From assembly GCF_001422205.1 (NCBI RefSeq), contig NZ_LMMJ01000009.1, positions 186,001 through 250,000 on the forward strand: a stretch of 64,000 nucleotides of DNA, written 5' to 3'. Under the pieces are notes generated by a model that had not been told where the DNA came from, searched no databases, and was given only the letters and a program-made list of their open reading frames with translations. Origin of the DNA: Curtobacterium sp. Leaf261 (GTDB taxonomy: Bacteria > Actinomycetota > Actinomycetes > Actinomycetales > Microbacteriaceae). The stretch's first letter is position 1. Each line of letters begins with the position of its first letter. Made by a program: the position numbers and the translations under genes. Shown piece after piece: positions 27,210 to 38,370 of the stretch.

Positions 27210-28112
27210 TCACCGCAATCCCGCGATGGTGGAGGACAGGATCCCCGCGATCACCGGCACGATCCCCACGAGGACGAACGCGGGCAGCAGGCACACACCG
27301 AGCGGCAGCACCAGGAGCACCCCGAGCCGCTCGGCCGCCGCGAGCTGGTCCGCAGCGGTGTCCCGACGAACGTCCGTCGCCGCGGCCCGGAGCAGTCCCG
27401 CTGCGGGCACGCCGACCGCGTCCGCCAGCTCGAGCGTGGCGGTGATCGCGGTTCGTTCCGCCTCGGGCAGCGCACGGTCCCCCGCGGCCTCGGCGACGAC
27501 ACGGGACGCCGCCGACCGGGCGCCCCCGGACGACAGCGCGACCGCCCAGAGTTCGAGGCCGAGCCCGGGAACCGGGCCGGACGGATCCGCGCGTGCGACG
27601 AGGCGTCGTGTCCAGTGTCCGGCGCACAGCACGAGGCCGCCCGCGAGCACCAGGCAGCCCCATCCGAGGACGCTCGCGAACAGGAACCGCACGGACTCGA
27701 TCCCCCACATGAGCCCGAAGAGCACGCCGACCACCGGGAGCGCGAGGACCACACGGCCGCTCGCCCGCGGCCCGGCCAGTGCGACCTCGACGGCGCGATC
27801 GGCGTCGGCGCGTTCCCGGAGCGCCGCCGCCAGTGCGTCGAGCGTCGGTGCGACGGGCGATCCGGTCCGTTCGGCCACCGCCCAGAGGACCGCGACGTCC
27901 TGCCACACCGCCTGGCCGGTCCCGCGCACCCGGCAGAGGCCCTCCGCGACGGTCGCGCCCGCGGCGATCGACCGTGCGACGGGCAGGAGTGCCGGCTCCC
28001 GCTCCGCGACCACCGTCCACGCTCGGCGGGCCGTGATCCCCGCCCGGACGAGCGTGGCGACGCGGTCGAGTGTCCGCGCGGCCGATGCGGACTCAGCGGC
28101 CTGCCGACGCAT
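27210..28112 (-). CDS. Tad pilus inner-membrane protein combining TadB-like and TadC-like parts
   Basis: A 300-residue membrane protein with two type II secretion system F-like helical regions. The first (about 10-110, GSPVAPTLDALAAALRERADA) resembles TadB without its usual N-terminal helices; two membrane helices follow (about 115-160). The second (about 190-265) resembles TadC, then a closing pair of helices. In mycobacteria these roles are split between two proteins (Rv3658c, Rv3657c). It anchors the assembly ATPase. It overlaps tadA by 20 nt. Confidence 0.78.
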   Translation of the reverse strand: MRRQAAESASAARTLDRVATLVRAGITARRAWTVVAEREPALLPVARSIAAGATVAEGLCRVRGTGQAVWQDVAVLWAVAERTGSPVAPTLDALAAALRERADADRAVEVALAGPRASGRVVLALPVVGVLFGLMWGIESVRFLFASVLGWGCLVLAGGLVLCAGHWTRRLVARADPSGPVPGLGLELWAVALSSGGARSAASRVVAEAAGDRALPEAERTAITATLELADAVGVPAAGLLRAAATDVRRDTAADQLAAAERLGVLLVLPLGVCLLPAFVLVGIVPVIAGILSSTIAGLR

Positions 28113-29244
28113 GACCCGTCCGGTCGAAGGCCACGGCCGGATGCGTGCCGTCGGTGACCCGGCCCTCCGTCGTCGGGCGCTCCTCGGCCACCACGAGACG
28201 GTCCCGACCGTCCAGCGCGAGCCGGCCCACGGCAGCTAACCCGCGCCTCCCGTCCGTGCGATCGAGGTGCAGGACCAGGTCGAACGCGCTCACCGCCTGC
28301 CGTGCCAACGGCTCTGCGCCGAGCCCGGCGAGCGCCCCGAGCGCCTCGAGCCGGGTCGCCACGTCCTGGACGCTGTTCGCGTGGACCGTCCCCGCCCCAC
28401 CGTCGTGGCCGGTGTTGAGCGCGGCCATGAGCACCCGCACCTCGGCTCCTCGGCACTCGCCCACGACGACGCGGTCCGGACGCATCCGGAGCGCCTCCCG
28501 CACCAGTCGCTCGAGGCCGATCGATCCGACGCGCTCCGCGTTCGCCTGCCGTGCCTGCAGTCGGACGACGTGCGGATGGTCGATCCGGAGCTCCGCGACG
28601 TCCTCCACCGTCACGATGCGCTCGTCGTGCGGCACCAGCTGGAGCATCGCGCCGAGCAGCGTCGTCTTGCCGCTGCCGGTCGCACCGCTCACGAGCACGT
28701 TCCGCCGTGCGACGACGGCCGCCTCGACGAGATCGCGTGGGATCCGCTCGAAGAACCCTCGACGATCGAGGTCGTCGAGTCCGAGGCCGACGGTGCTCGG
28801 GAGCCGGATCGAGATCGCTGTGCCGGACTGCGAGATGGGCGCCAGCACGACGTGCACCCGGATGCCCCCGCCGTGGTGGACGTCGGCGCAGGGGGTCGCC
28901 TCGTCGACATGACGCCCGGCGATCTCGACCAGCCTCGTACCGAGCTGCTGGGTCCGCGGTTCCGAGAGGAGCATGGACGTCCGGCGCAGTCCGGCACCCT
29001 CGTCGACCCACACGCCGCGGTCTCCGAGCACGAGGACGTCGGTGATGCCCGGGGCGCGCACGAACGGCAACAGCTCCTCGAACTCGACGAGGTCGGGACC
29101 GGCACGATCCGGATCCGCGACCCCGGTCCCGGACACATCGACGCGCTCCCCTCCGACGACCGGGACGAACAGCGCGGACGAGGACAGCGCGGACGAGGAC
29201 AGCGCAGACGAGGACGAGAACGATGAGAACGGACTGTGGACCAT
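28093..29244 (-). CDS. tadA: Tad pilus assembly/secretion ATPase (TadA/CpaF)
   Basis: A 383-residue VirB11/CpaF-type ATPase powering Flp pilus assembly. The P-loop is SGATGSGKTTLLGAML, with Asp/His boxes (TVEDVAELRIDHPHVVRLQAR, then GECRGAEVRVLMAALNTGHDG). The N-terminal domain is GITDVLVLGDRGVWVDEG. The start is uncertain: ATG 29244 is taken; ATG 29277 is an alternative, and neither has a clear ribosome site. Near the start is a SSSALSSSAL repeat from three 15-bp units (about 29171-29215). It is first of five tad genes read toward topA. No CpaE/Ssd gene is seen upstream. Confidence 0.85.
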   Translation of the reverse strand: MVHSPFSSFSSSSALSSSALSSSALFVPVVGGERVDVSGTGVADPDRAGPDLVEFEELLPFVRAPGITDVLVLGDRGVWVDEGAGLRRTSMLLSEPRTQQLGTRLVEIAGRHVDEATPCADVHHGGGIRVHVVLAPISQSGTAISIRLPSTVGLGLDDLDRRGFFERIPRDLVEAAVVARRNVLVSGATGSGKTTLLGAMLQLVPHDERIVTVEDVAELRIDHPHVVRLQARQANAERVGSIGLERLVREALRMRPDRVVVGECRGAEVRVLMAALNTGHDGGAGTVHANSVQDVATRLEALGALAGLGAEPLARQAVSAFDLVLHLDRTDGRRGLAAVGRLALDGRDRLVVAEERPTTEGRVTDGTHPAVAFDRTGHASAGR

Positions 29245-29659
29245 GCTCGAGGACCGTAGGGAGCCCTCCACCGGCATCAGCGAAGGACCGACCGTTCTGG
29301 GGACCGACGAGGCCGACACCGCGCTGGGGAGGACGAGCGACAGCGTCACTGTTTGTACCCCGAACAGCCGTACGTACCCCACTCGGGCACAGTGTGGTCA
29401 CGACGAGGTGGAACACGCCCGCACACCTCCGGAGTGCGGAACACGCGATGATCCGGTGCCCCACAGCTCGCCCAGAGAATCCCGGCCACACTGCGGAGCG
29501 CCCCGCCGATCGGCGATCTCGGACCAGGCGGACGGTTCTGTCCACCCGTTCGTCCAGAGCGCCGGAAGCGCGCGGATCGCACCATGCCGCGCCGACTTCG
29601 CGATCGACGACGTCGGCCGGACAGCCGCGGGGATGAGCCCGGAAACGAGACGATCGTCC
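29245..29659. other. Non-coding stretch upstream of the tad operon
   Basis: No convincing gene on either strand. On the minus strand two GGGGTAC motifs occur 20 bp apart, one being TTCGGGGTACA (29354-29364), repeated exactly upstream of the histidine kinase gene at 43188-43198. The tad promoter is probably here, but no clear -35/-10 pair could be fixed. Confidence 0.5.
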
Positions 29660-29761
29660 CGACAACGAGAAAGGGCGGCACCTGTTGGGGGGAACGGGTG
29701 CCGCCACGGCAACGGAGGATTGGGGGGAATCCGGTCCGCTGCCGCCGGAACAAGTCCGGCA
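29660..29761 (-). ncRNA. 6C small RNA (two C6-loop hairpins)
   Basis: On the minus strand a roughly 100-nt transcript would hold a 5' hairpin (GCCGGA/TCCGGC), then GGATT-CCCCCC-AATCC (29717-29732) and a longer stem GGCGGCACC...GTT-CCCCCC-AAC...GGTGCCGCC (29674-29705) followed by CTTTCTCGTT. Two hairpins each with six C in the loop define the actinobacterial 6C RNA family (M. tuberculosis B11). The position, between the tad locus and its upstream neighbour, also matches the mycobacterial site by Rv3660c. Known 6C RNAs act on G-rich mRNA sites. The second hairpin doubles as terminator. Ends are approximate. Confidence 0.85.
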
Positions 29762-29767
29762 TGGTCA

Positions 29768-29773
29768 AGTGTA
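29768..29773 (-). promoter_or_regulatory. -10 element of the 6C RNA
   Basis: TACACT on the minus strand, preceded by GGGG, sets the RNA start near 29761. No clear -35 is visible. Confidence 0.55.
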
Positions 29774-29983
29774 CCCCATGTGTCGCCCGCAGATCACGTG
29801 CGGGAGACAATTCATCGCATGTGACATGCACGGCACACATCACCGGCGTCGCACCGCCAGACGTCATCCGGCACGCGAGCGCGGTAATGTCCGACACGAC
29901 CGCCGACCTGATCGCGGACGCCACCGGAGCGGTGTGGCGCCCGTGGACGACGGCGGCAACCGCAACGACGCGAGAGGACGCTG

Positions 29984-31990
<2,007 letters not shown>

Positions 31991-32037
31991 TCACGGAACT
32001 GATGTAGGTCGGCTCGGCTCCGGAACGAGCCACACAA

Positions 32038-32081
32038 CGGACTGGAGGGACGGTGCCAACTGGCACCGTCCCTCCAGTCCG
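32038..32081. repeat. Palindromic repeat copy C (perfect 21-bp arms)
   Basis: Arms 32038-32058 and 32061-32081 pair perfectly around 2 nt. It lies between convergent acs and ridA, 48 nt after the acs stop and 17 nt beyond the ridA stop, and probably terminates both. Confidence 0.92.
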
Positions 32082-32098
32082 TCATCCGGTGACGCTGG

Positions 32099-32560
32099 TC
32101 AGTCCGTGATCTCGACCACGATCTCGACCTCGACCGGGGCGTCGAGCGGCAGGGCCGCGACGCCCACGGCGCTCCGCGCGTGGACTCCGGCGTCGCCGAA
32201 GACCTGGCCGAGGAGCTCGGAGGCTCCGTTGACGACCCCGGGCTGCCCGGTGAACGACGGATCGGACGCGACGAACCCGGTGACCTTGACGATCCGGGCG
32301 ACGCGGTCGAGTGACCCGACGACCGACTGCACGGCGGCGATGGCGTTCAACGCGCACTGCCGCGCCTGGGCCTGTGCGACGGCGGCGTCGACCGTTCCGC
32401 CGACCTTGCCGGTCACCGGGAGAGCGCCGTCGACGAAGGGCAGCTGACCCGACGTGAACACGTGGTGCCCGGAGATCACCGCGGGGACGTAGCTGGCGAC
32501 GGGCGCCGCGACCTCCGGGACCGTGATCCCGAGTTCGGTCAGGCGGTCCGCGACACTCAC
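32099..32560 (-). CDS. RidA-family enamine/imine deaminase
   Basis: A 153-residue Rid-family protein. RidA proteins hydrolyse reactive enamines and imines such as 2-aminoacrylate. The family pattern is present: HHVFTSGQLPFVDGAL, then a trimer-forming region and the C-terminal VEVEIVVEI, although the Arg of classical RidA (R105) is not obvious, so it may be a Rid1-7 relative. The GTG start overlaps the DUF4177 stop (GTGA). The pair also lies together near ponA2 in mycobacteria. Confidence 0.85.
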   Translation of the reverse strand: MSVADRLTELGITVPEVAAPVASYVPAVISGHHVFTSGQLPFVDGALPVTGKVGGTVDAAVAQAQARQCALNAIAAVQSVVGSLDRVARIVKVTGFVASDPSFTGQPGVVNGASELLGQVFGDAGVHARSAVGVAALPLDAPVEVEIVVEITD

Positions 32561-32715
32561 GCCTCGGCCTTCGGGCGCTTGAGGTAGGCGACGAGTCCGC
32601 CCTCGGGGCCCTGGATCACCTGCACGAGCTCCCACCCCTCATCACCGAAGTTGTTGAGGATCGCGGTGGTGTTGTGGATGATCAGCGGGGTGGTGAGGTA
32701 CTCCCAGCGAGGCAT
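32557..32715 (-). CDS. DUF4177 small protein
   Basis: A 52-residue protein beginning MPRWEYLTTPL and containing NNFGDEGWELVQVI, the DUF4177 signature; function unknown. AAGGAG lies 5 nt before the ATG. It overlaps ridA and is divergent from ponA, the arrangement seen near mycobacterial Rv3678-Rv3682. Confidence 0.88.
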   Translation of the reverse strand: MPRWEYLTTPLIIHNTTAILNNFGDEGWELVQVIQGPEGGLVAYLKRPKAEA

Positions 32716-32752
32716 GCGGCTCCTTGTCAGCTCGACAGTCGGTCGAATCATT

Positions 32753-32758
32753 TAGGCT
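32753..32758 (+). promoter_or_regulatory. Leaderless -10 element of ponA
   Basis: TAGGCT ends 7 nt before the ATG; no ribosome site fits between. TCGACA (32732-32737) may be a poor -35. Confidence 0.45.
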
Positions 32759-32765
32759 GCATCCT

Positions 32766-35315
32766 ATGTCTGCCCAGAAGACGAAGCCCGTCTCCGCCGT
32801 TGGTGCCTTCATCGGCTTCGTCGGCTTCAGCGCGCTCGCCGGTCTGCTCGTGACGATCGGGGTCACTCCCGCGATCGCCGTCGCCGGAGTCACCACCACC
32901 TCCACCATCGGCGTGTTCGAGTCACTCCCCGAGTACATCGAGATCGGTGACCTGCCGCAGCGCAACGAGCTCTTCGCGTACCAGGGCGGTCAGCCCGTGC
33001 AGTTCGCGACGGTCTACGACCAGAACCGTCAGGAACTCACGTTCGACCAGATCTCGCCGATGCTCAAGGACGCCGCCATCGACGGCGAGGACCGCCGGTT
33101 CTACGAGCACGGCGGTGTCGACGTCCCGTCCCTCGTCCGCGCCGGACTCGGCAGTGTCGCCGGTGGTGGCCTCGGTGACTCCGGTGGAGCCTCGACGCTG
33201 ACGATGCAACTCGTCCGCAACATCAAGATGCAGCAGGCCCTCGAGAAGCCGACCAAGGAAGAACAGGTCAAGGCGTACAACGACGCCGTCGAGCAGACCA
33301 TCCCCCGGAAGCTCGAGGAGATGAAGCTCGCGATCGGCCTCGCGAAGAAGTACACCAAGAAGCAGATCCTCACGGCGTACCTGAACATCGCGTTCTTCGG
33401 GGACAACACCTACGGCGTGCAGGCGGCAGCGCAGCACTACTACGGCAAGGACGCCACGAACCTCGATGCGAAGGAGGCGGCGTCGATCCTCGCGATCGTG
33501 CAGTCGCCCAACACGCGGAACCTCTCCGACGCCAAGTACTACGACGCCAACAAGGGTCGCCGCGACGTCATCCTCAAGGCGATGTACGCCGAGAAGCACA
33601 TCGACAAGCCGACGCTCGACGCCGCGCTTGCGACGAACCCCGGGGACTACGTGCACCTGACCCCGGCCACCGAGGGGTGTCAGGCCGCCGCCGGCAACGG
33701 GTCGCAGTTCTTCTGCGACTACGCGGTCAAGATCGTCAAGGAGATGGACCAGCTCGGGTCCACGGACAAGGAGCGCGCGGCCGCCTGGCGGACCGGCGGG
33801 TACAAGATCCAGACCACGCTCGACCTCGACCTGAACGGCGCGCAGAAGGACATCCTCAACCGGTACGACCGGAACACCGAGACGCGGCTGTCGCTCGGCG
33901 CGGTCGCCGACTCGCTCGAGTCCTCGACCGGGCGCATCCTGACGATGGCGCAGAACAAGGACTACGACCAGTCGCAGACCTCGCCGCCCACGTCGACGTC
34001 GATCAACTACAGCGTCGACAGCAAGTACGGCGGCGGTATCGGGTTCCAGACCGGATCGACCTACAAGCTGTTCACCCTGCTCGACTGGCTCGAGAACGGG
34101 CACGGCCTGAACGAGGTCGTGAACGGCACACCACACGCGCAGACCATCTGGAAGCACTGCGGTGAGACCTATCGCGGGAACTGGGCTCCGAAGAACGACT
34201 CCATCGGGGAACGCGGTAACTTCTCCGTGATCAACGCGACGGCAGAGTCCGTCAATGCGGCGTTCGCCTCGATGGCCGCCAAGCTCGACCTGTGTGACAT
34301 CCGCGACAACGCCAAGAAGCTCGGTGTCCACGTCGCACGCGGAACGCAGGAGCTCGACTCCTACCCGTCGTCGGTCCTCGGGACCAACAACATCGCGCCC
34401 ATGACGATGGCAGCTGCATACGCGACGGTCGCGAACAACGGCATCTATTGCAAGCCGATCGCGATCGACAACATCACCGACGCAGACGGCAAGTCGCTCG
34501 GGGGTCAGACCAAGGAATGCAACCAGGTCATCGACCCGACGGTGGCCCAGTCCGCCGTGTACGCACTGAAGCGGACGATCACGGGCGGAACCGCAGTCGG
34601 CGCGCAGACGGCCGACGGGATGCAGATGTTCGGCAAGACCGGCACGACCGACAACGCGGACCAGATCTGGCTCGTCGGCGGTACTTCCCGCGTCACGACC
34701 GCGTACTGGCAGGGCAACACCGACGGCAAGCTGCTGAACCTCCGTCACTACTCGAACGGCGTCACCAACACCTACGCCGGTGCTCGGGCGAATGTCTTCA
34801 AGCAGCTCCAGGCGCCGTTGAACTCGCAGTACCCGGCGGGTCCGTTCACCAACCCGTCGTCCTCCGCGATCAACGGGAACACTGTGGCCGTCCCCAACGT
34901 CGCCGGGAAGACCACGGCCGAGGCCCAGGCTGCCCTGGCGGCTGCCGGCTTCCGGTTCGTCGACGGCGGCACGCAGGCCGGCGGCGGCACCGCCGGCACG
35001 GTCTCGTCGACATCGCCCGCCAGCGGATCGCTCCTGTCGAAGGGCTCGAGCGTCACGGTGTACACCACCGACGGCTCGCAGTCGTCGGTGCCCAACGTGG
35101 CTGGACAGACCGTCAAGGACGCGGCGAAGTCGCTCAACGGAGCCGGGTTCGCGTCGGTGCAGCTGAGCGGGCAGTTCCAGAAGGGGGCGAACGGCCAGGC
35201 CTGCAAGGTGGTCTCGACCGATCCCGCCGCGGGGACCGCCACCGCGAAGAGCAGCACGGTGACGATCACCGCGTACGGCACCCCTGACGGCAAGGACCCG
35301 GGGAACTGTTCGTGA
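32766..35315 (+). CDS. Bifunctional class A penicillin-binding protein with PASTA domains
   Basis: An 849-residue peptidoglycan synthase (PonA2-like). One N-terminal membrane helix (about 10-45), a glycosyltransferase domain with DGEDRRFYEHGGVD (catalytic Glu) and STLTMQLVRN, then the transpeptidase with STYKLF (SxxK), SVN (SxN) and KTGTTD (KTG). Two C-terminal PASTA domains (VPNVAGKTTAEAQAAL and VPNVAGQTVKDAAKSL) bind muropeptide or beta-lactam-like ligands. The ATG at 32766 is chosen over an upstream GTG because it follows the leaderless -10. It overlaps the phosphoesterase gene by 4 nt. Confidence 0.94.
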   Translation: MSAQKTKPVSAVGAFIGFVGFSALAGLLVTIGVTPAIAVAGVTTTSTIGVFESLPEYIEIGDLPQRNELFAYQGGQPVQFATVYDQNRQELTFDQISPMLKDAAIDGEDRRFYEHGGVDVPSLVRAGLGSVAGGGLGDSGGASTLTMQLVRNIKMQQALEKPTKEEQVKAYNDAVEQTIPRKLEEMKLAIGLAKKYTKKQILTAYLNIAFFGDNTYGVQAAAQHYYGKDATNLDAKEAASILAIVQSPNTRNLSDAKYYDANKGRRDVILKAMYAEKHIDKPTLDAALATNPGDYVHLTPATEGCQAAAGNGSQFFCDYAVKIVKEMDQLGSTDKERAAAWRTGGYKIQTTLDLDLNGAQKDILNRYDRNTETRLSLGAVADSLESSTGRILTMAQNKDYDQSQTSPPTSTSINYSVDSKYGGGIGFQTGSTYKLFTLLDWLENGHGLNEVVNGTPHAQTIWKHCGETYRGNWAPKNDSIGERGNFSVINATAESVNAAFASMAAKLDLCDIRDNAKKLGVHVARGTQELDSYPSSVLGTNNIAPMTMAAAYATVANNGIYCKPIAIDNITDADGKSLGGQTKECNQVIDPTVAQSAVYALKRTITGGTAVGAQTADGMQMFGKTGTTDNADQIWLVGGTSRVTTAYWQGNTDGKLLNLRHYSNGVTNTYAGARANVFKQLQAPLNSQYPAGPFTNPSSSAINGNTVAVPNVAGKTTAEAQAALAAAGFRFVDGGTQAGGGTAGTVSSTSPASGSLLSKGSSVTVYTTDGSQSSVPNVAGQTVKDAAKSLNGAGFASVQLSGQFQKGANGQACKVVSTDPAAGTATAKSSTVTITAYGTPDGKDPGNCS

Positions 35316-36268
35316 GCCAGGGCCGTGGCGGCGGTGCCCTCGGCGTCATCGCCGCGGGCGCTCTGCTCGGGGCGGGGGCAGCAGCATGGGGAACCATCGT
35401 CGAGCGACGACGCTTCTCACTGCGGTGGGAGACGGTCCCGGTGCTCCCGCCTGGATCGCGCGATCTGACGGTCCTGCACCTGTCCGACATCCACATGGCA
35501 CCGTGGCAGTCGGACAAGCAGCAGTGGCTGCGTGACCTGAGCCTCGTCGAGCCCGACTTCATCGTCAATACCGGCGACAACCTGGGGCATGCCACAGCGA
35601 ACGCGGCGGTCGAGTACGCGCTCGAGCCGTTCCGGGGCATCCCCGGTGCGTTCGTGTACGGCTCGAATGACTACTACGGGCCCTCTCCGCGCAACCCGCT
35701 GAAGTACTTCGGCGGACCGAGTTCCATGCACGGTGTGCAGCAGGTCGACCTCGACATCGAGCGGCAGACCGCGTACTTCGAGTCGCTCGGCTGGCTCGAC
35801 CTCAACGACCATGCCCGTGCCGTCGAGGTCAAGGGATCACGCCTGGAGCTCTTCGGGACCTCGGACGCACACCGCGGCTGGGATCGACTGGACCTGCTGC
35901 CGAACCACGTCGACGAGCTGCGCGAAGAAGTGCCGTGGAACGACGAGCCCGGCCCCGACCCCGTCTCCATCGGTGTCACGCACGCGCCGTACCAGCGGGT
36001 GCTCAACGCCTTCGTGTCGCAGGGTGCCGACGTGATCTTTGCCGGCCACACCCACGGCGGCCAGGTGGCCGTCCCCGGCTACGGCGCACTCGTCACGAAC
36101 TGCGACCTCCCCCGCGAGTATGCGAGCGGCCTGCACCGCTGGCAGAACCGGACGCACTGGTCCTGGCTCAACGTCTCCGCGGGAATCGGCACGTCGATCT
36201 ACTCCCCCGTGCGCTTCGCGTGCCGTCCCGAGGCGGTCGTCGTGACGCTCACCGCCCGAACCGCGTAG
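35312..36268 (+). CDS. Membrane-anchored metallophosphoesterase
   Basis: A 318-residue calcineurin-like phosphoesterase. An N-terminal helix (about 7-28) is followed by metal motifs LSDIHMAP, NTGDNLG, GSNDYYG (in place of GNHE) and GHTHGGQ. Similar proteins sit beside PBP genes in mycobacteria (Rv3683) and may act on a cell-envelope phosphate ester; the substrate is unknown. The GTG start overlaps the ponA stop, so the two are translationally coupled. Confidence 0.88.
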   Translation: MSQGRGGGALGVIAAGALLGAGAAAWGTIVERRRFSLRWETVPVLPPGSRDLTVLHLSDIHMAPWQSDKQQWLRDLSLVEPDFIVNTGDNLGHATANAAVEYALEPFRGIPGAFVYGSNDYYGPSPRNPLKYFGGPSSMHGVQQVDLDIERQTAYFESLGWLDLNDHARAVEVKGSRLELFGTSDAHRGWDRLDLLPNHVDELREEVPWNDEPGPDPVSIGVTHAPYQRVLNAFVSQGADVIFAGHTHGGQVAVPGYGALVTNCDLPREYASGLHRWQNRTHWSWLNVSAGIGTSIYSPVRFACRPEAVVVTLTARTA

Positions 36269-36327
36269 CGACGGCGCGACTCGCCCGGGCGGGTGCGCGA
36301 TGGTGCGGAGCACCCGTTTGCATCGGG

Positions 36328-36333
36328 TAGACT
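36328..36333 (+). promoter_or_regulatory. -10 element of tRNA-Pro
   Basis: TAGACT about 35 nt before the mature 5' end gives a short precursor leader. Confidence 0.5.
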
Positions 36334-36367
36334 TCCATGGTTGCTTCGATTCGAAGTGACCACACCG

Positions 36368-36442
<75 letters not shown>

Positions 36443-36445
36443 AGC

Positions 36446-36476
36446 AGGCCCTGAACTCCCCTGGAGTTCAGGGCCT
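36446..36476 (+). terminator. Terminator of tRNA-Pro
   Basis: A perfect 14-bp stem (36446-36459 with 36463-36476) with a 3-nt loop, 5 nt after the tRNA, followed by TCCTGATT. Confidence 0.85.
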
Positions 36477-36721
36477 TCCTGATTGACCCGGGCCTTCCGG
36501 GTTGGCCGGGATGGTGTACGCCTTCGGGCACATTCATTCCGAGCAACGGCATCCGCTCTGCATCGAGGCGCTAGCGTTCCGAGCACTGTGCAGACCAACT
36601 CAGAACACCATCGCAGTCGGAGCACGCCCCCGCGCATGGAAGCCGTCAGTCTCAGGCCCACCGCGCTGCCACCGGGGGCGGTCGCCGCAGCGAGCCCATC
36701 CGAGCGACGGTGGCAGGCTCG

Positions 36722-37246
36722 ATGAACACCGTCGCGCGGGTGATCGCGTCCATCGCCGTGCCGATCCTGCCCGTGGCCATGGTGATCATCGAATTCCTCG
36801 CCTGGATTCGTTTCGGTGACTGGCTGACGCGCAATGCTCCCGCGTCGTTCGTGCCGTACATGTTGTACGGATCAGGCTGCGCTGTAGGCATTCTCGCGTT
36901 CGGCCTGATCGCCTTGTGGGCGCGCCCTCGGGTCGGCGACATCTCACGCGATTACGGCCTCATCATCGGATGGTCCATCCTCGCGATGCTCGTTCTCGTC
37001 AGCCTGTCCACCGGTTTCCTGCCGGGCCACGCGCCTTGGGAGGGTGATCTCGCTCTGAGGGCGATCGAGGTGCTCCTGGGCCTCCACATCTGGTTCGGCT
37101 GCTCCATGACTGCGTTCACGATCGCTCTGCGACCGCGGCGGGTTCAGCGGCGCAAACCGCTGATGGTGTCGTGTGCAGTGGCACCGCTGGTCGTGCTCAT
37201 CCCCCTCGCCATCCTCGATGATCGCCTGAACTGGCCTTGGTGCTAG
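36722..37246 (+). CDS. Hypothetical integral membrane protein
   Basis: A 174-residue protein with four or five predicted membrane helices (about 4-28, 42-63, 78-98, 110-135, 150-168) and no recognised family. Its G+C is lower than that of its neighbours, and it is followed by a two-component pair, so it may belong to that signalling unit or be an immigrant near the tRNA. ATG 36722 is used; a GTG four codons upstream is possible. The 245-nt stretch before it holds nothing recognised. Confidence 0.6.
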   Translation: MNTVARVIASIAVPILPVAMVIIEFLAWIRFGDWLTRNAPASFVPYMLYGSGCAVGILAFGLIALWARPRVGDISRDYGLIIGWSILAMLVLVSLSTGFLPGHAPWEGDLALRAIEVLLGLHIWFGCSMTAFTIALRPRRVQRRKPLMVSCAVAPLVVLIPLAILDDRLNWPWC

Positions 37247-37344
37247 CGCTGCCGCGGACGGCTCCCGCTGGGCTGGTAGAGCGGCTGGGGAGGGTGCGTC
37301 TCGATGGGCGGCGCCGGTCGCGAGTGCGCTACGGTCGTGGAGCA

Positions 37345-38370
37345 ATGCAGAACATCACATCCGCAGCCGACCTCCTCCCGCAACTGATCGACGCGCTCGA
37401 GCCCGACGCCCTCCACCCCGACCTGATCGAGAGCCTGGCCGAGAACGTCCGCTCGATGATCGAGGAAGCGCACGCTCGCTGGACGACGGGCGATCTGCGC
37501 GCGTGGACGTCAGACACCGAGCTGGCGGAGACCCACCTCGCGACCGGGGCCCTGCACGCTGAGCACCTGCAGCATCCCGCCGATGCGCTCATCGCCGCCG
37601 AGATGCTGTTCGACGCCTACCTCCCGGTGTTCATCGACGAGGTCGGAGCGTCCACGACGAGCGAGGTGATCCGCGCCACCAAAGCCCTGCACGCGGGGAT
37701 CTGGAGTCGTTTCCCGGCGGGTGCCGTCGCGTACACCGCGGCGCTCCGCAGCCGTGTGACGACCGCGAACCTCGACTCGCGGACCCAGATCGCGCGGGAC
37801 CTGCACGATCGGATCGCGCCGGGCGTGCTCGCAGGCATCCAGCGCGTGGACCTGGCCCTCGTCACGGACCCCACGCCCCTCGAGCTGAAGCTGCTCCTGC
37901 AGGAGACGACGGACCTGCTGCGCACGGCCATGCGTGATCTGCAGAGCGTCGCAGTCTCGCTGCACGCACGGGTCGGCGACCAGACGATCGACGTCGCGGT
38001 CGCCCGTTCCGCACGAGACCTGTTCCCGACCGACGAGCGGATCTGCGTGCGCACGCACGGGACGCCCGAGCCGATCGCCCCCTGGCGTGCCGAGGAAGCG
38101 TTGACCATCGTCCTCGAGGCACTCGTCAACTGCCACAAGCACGCCCCGGGAGCCCCCGTCGTCGTGGAGTTCCGGTGGTGCGGCAAGGATCTCGTCATCA
38201 CGGTCTCGGACGAGGGGCCAGGCTTCGACACGCGATCAGCCGCCACGGGCCGACTCGGTCAGCACACGATGCGCGAACGAGCGGACCTCATCGGTGGCGC
38301 GCTCGACATCGAGAGCGCTCCGGGCGCAGGGACTGTGGTCAGGCTGGCCATACCGCGGGACCACGGATGA
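37345..38370 (+). CDS. Cytosolic histidine kinase (HisKA_3/NarL-type)
   Basis: A 341-residue kinase without membrane helices. Residues 1-180 form an uncharacterised helical sensor region. The phosphoacceptor His is in ARDLHDRIAPGVLAGIQRVD, the HisKA_3 pattern. The ATPase has the N-box EALVNCHKHAPG, G1 DEGPGFD and the late GGALDIESAPGAGTVVRL. ATG 37345 follows GGAG and TACGGT; an upstream GTG would add a basic, unconserved tail. Its stop overlaps the response-regulator start (ATGA). The signal is unknown. Confidence 0.87.
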   Translation: MQNITSAADLLPQLIDALEPDALHPDLIESLAENVRSMIEEAHARWTTGDLRAWTSDTELAETHLATGALHAEHLQHPADALIAAEMLFDAYLPVFIDEVGASTTSEVIRATKALHAGIWSRFPAGAVAYTAALRSRVTTANLDSRTQIARDLHDRIAPGVLAGIQRVDLALVTDPTPLELKLLLQETTDLLRTAMRDLQSVAVSLHARVGDQTIDVAVARSARDLFPTDERICVRTHGTPEPIAPWRAEEALTIVLEALVNCHKHAPGAPVVVEFRWCGKDLVITVSDEGPGFDTRSAATGRLGQHTMRERADLIGGALDIESAPGAGTVVRLAIPRDHG

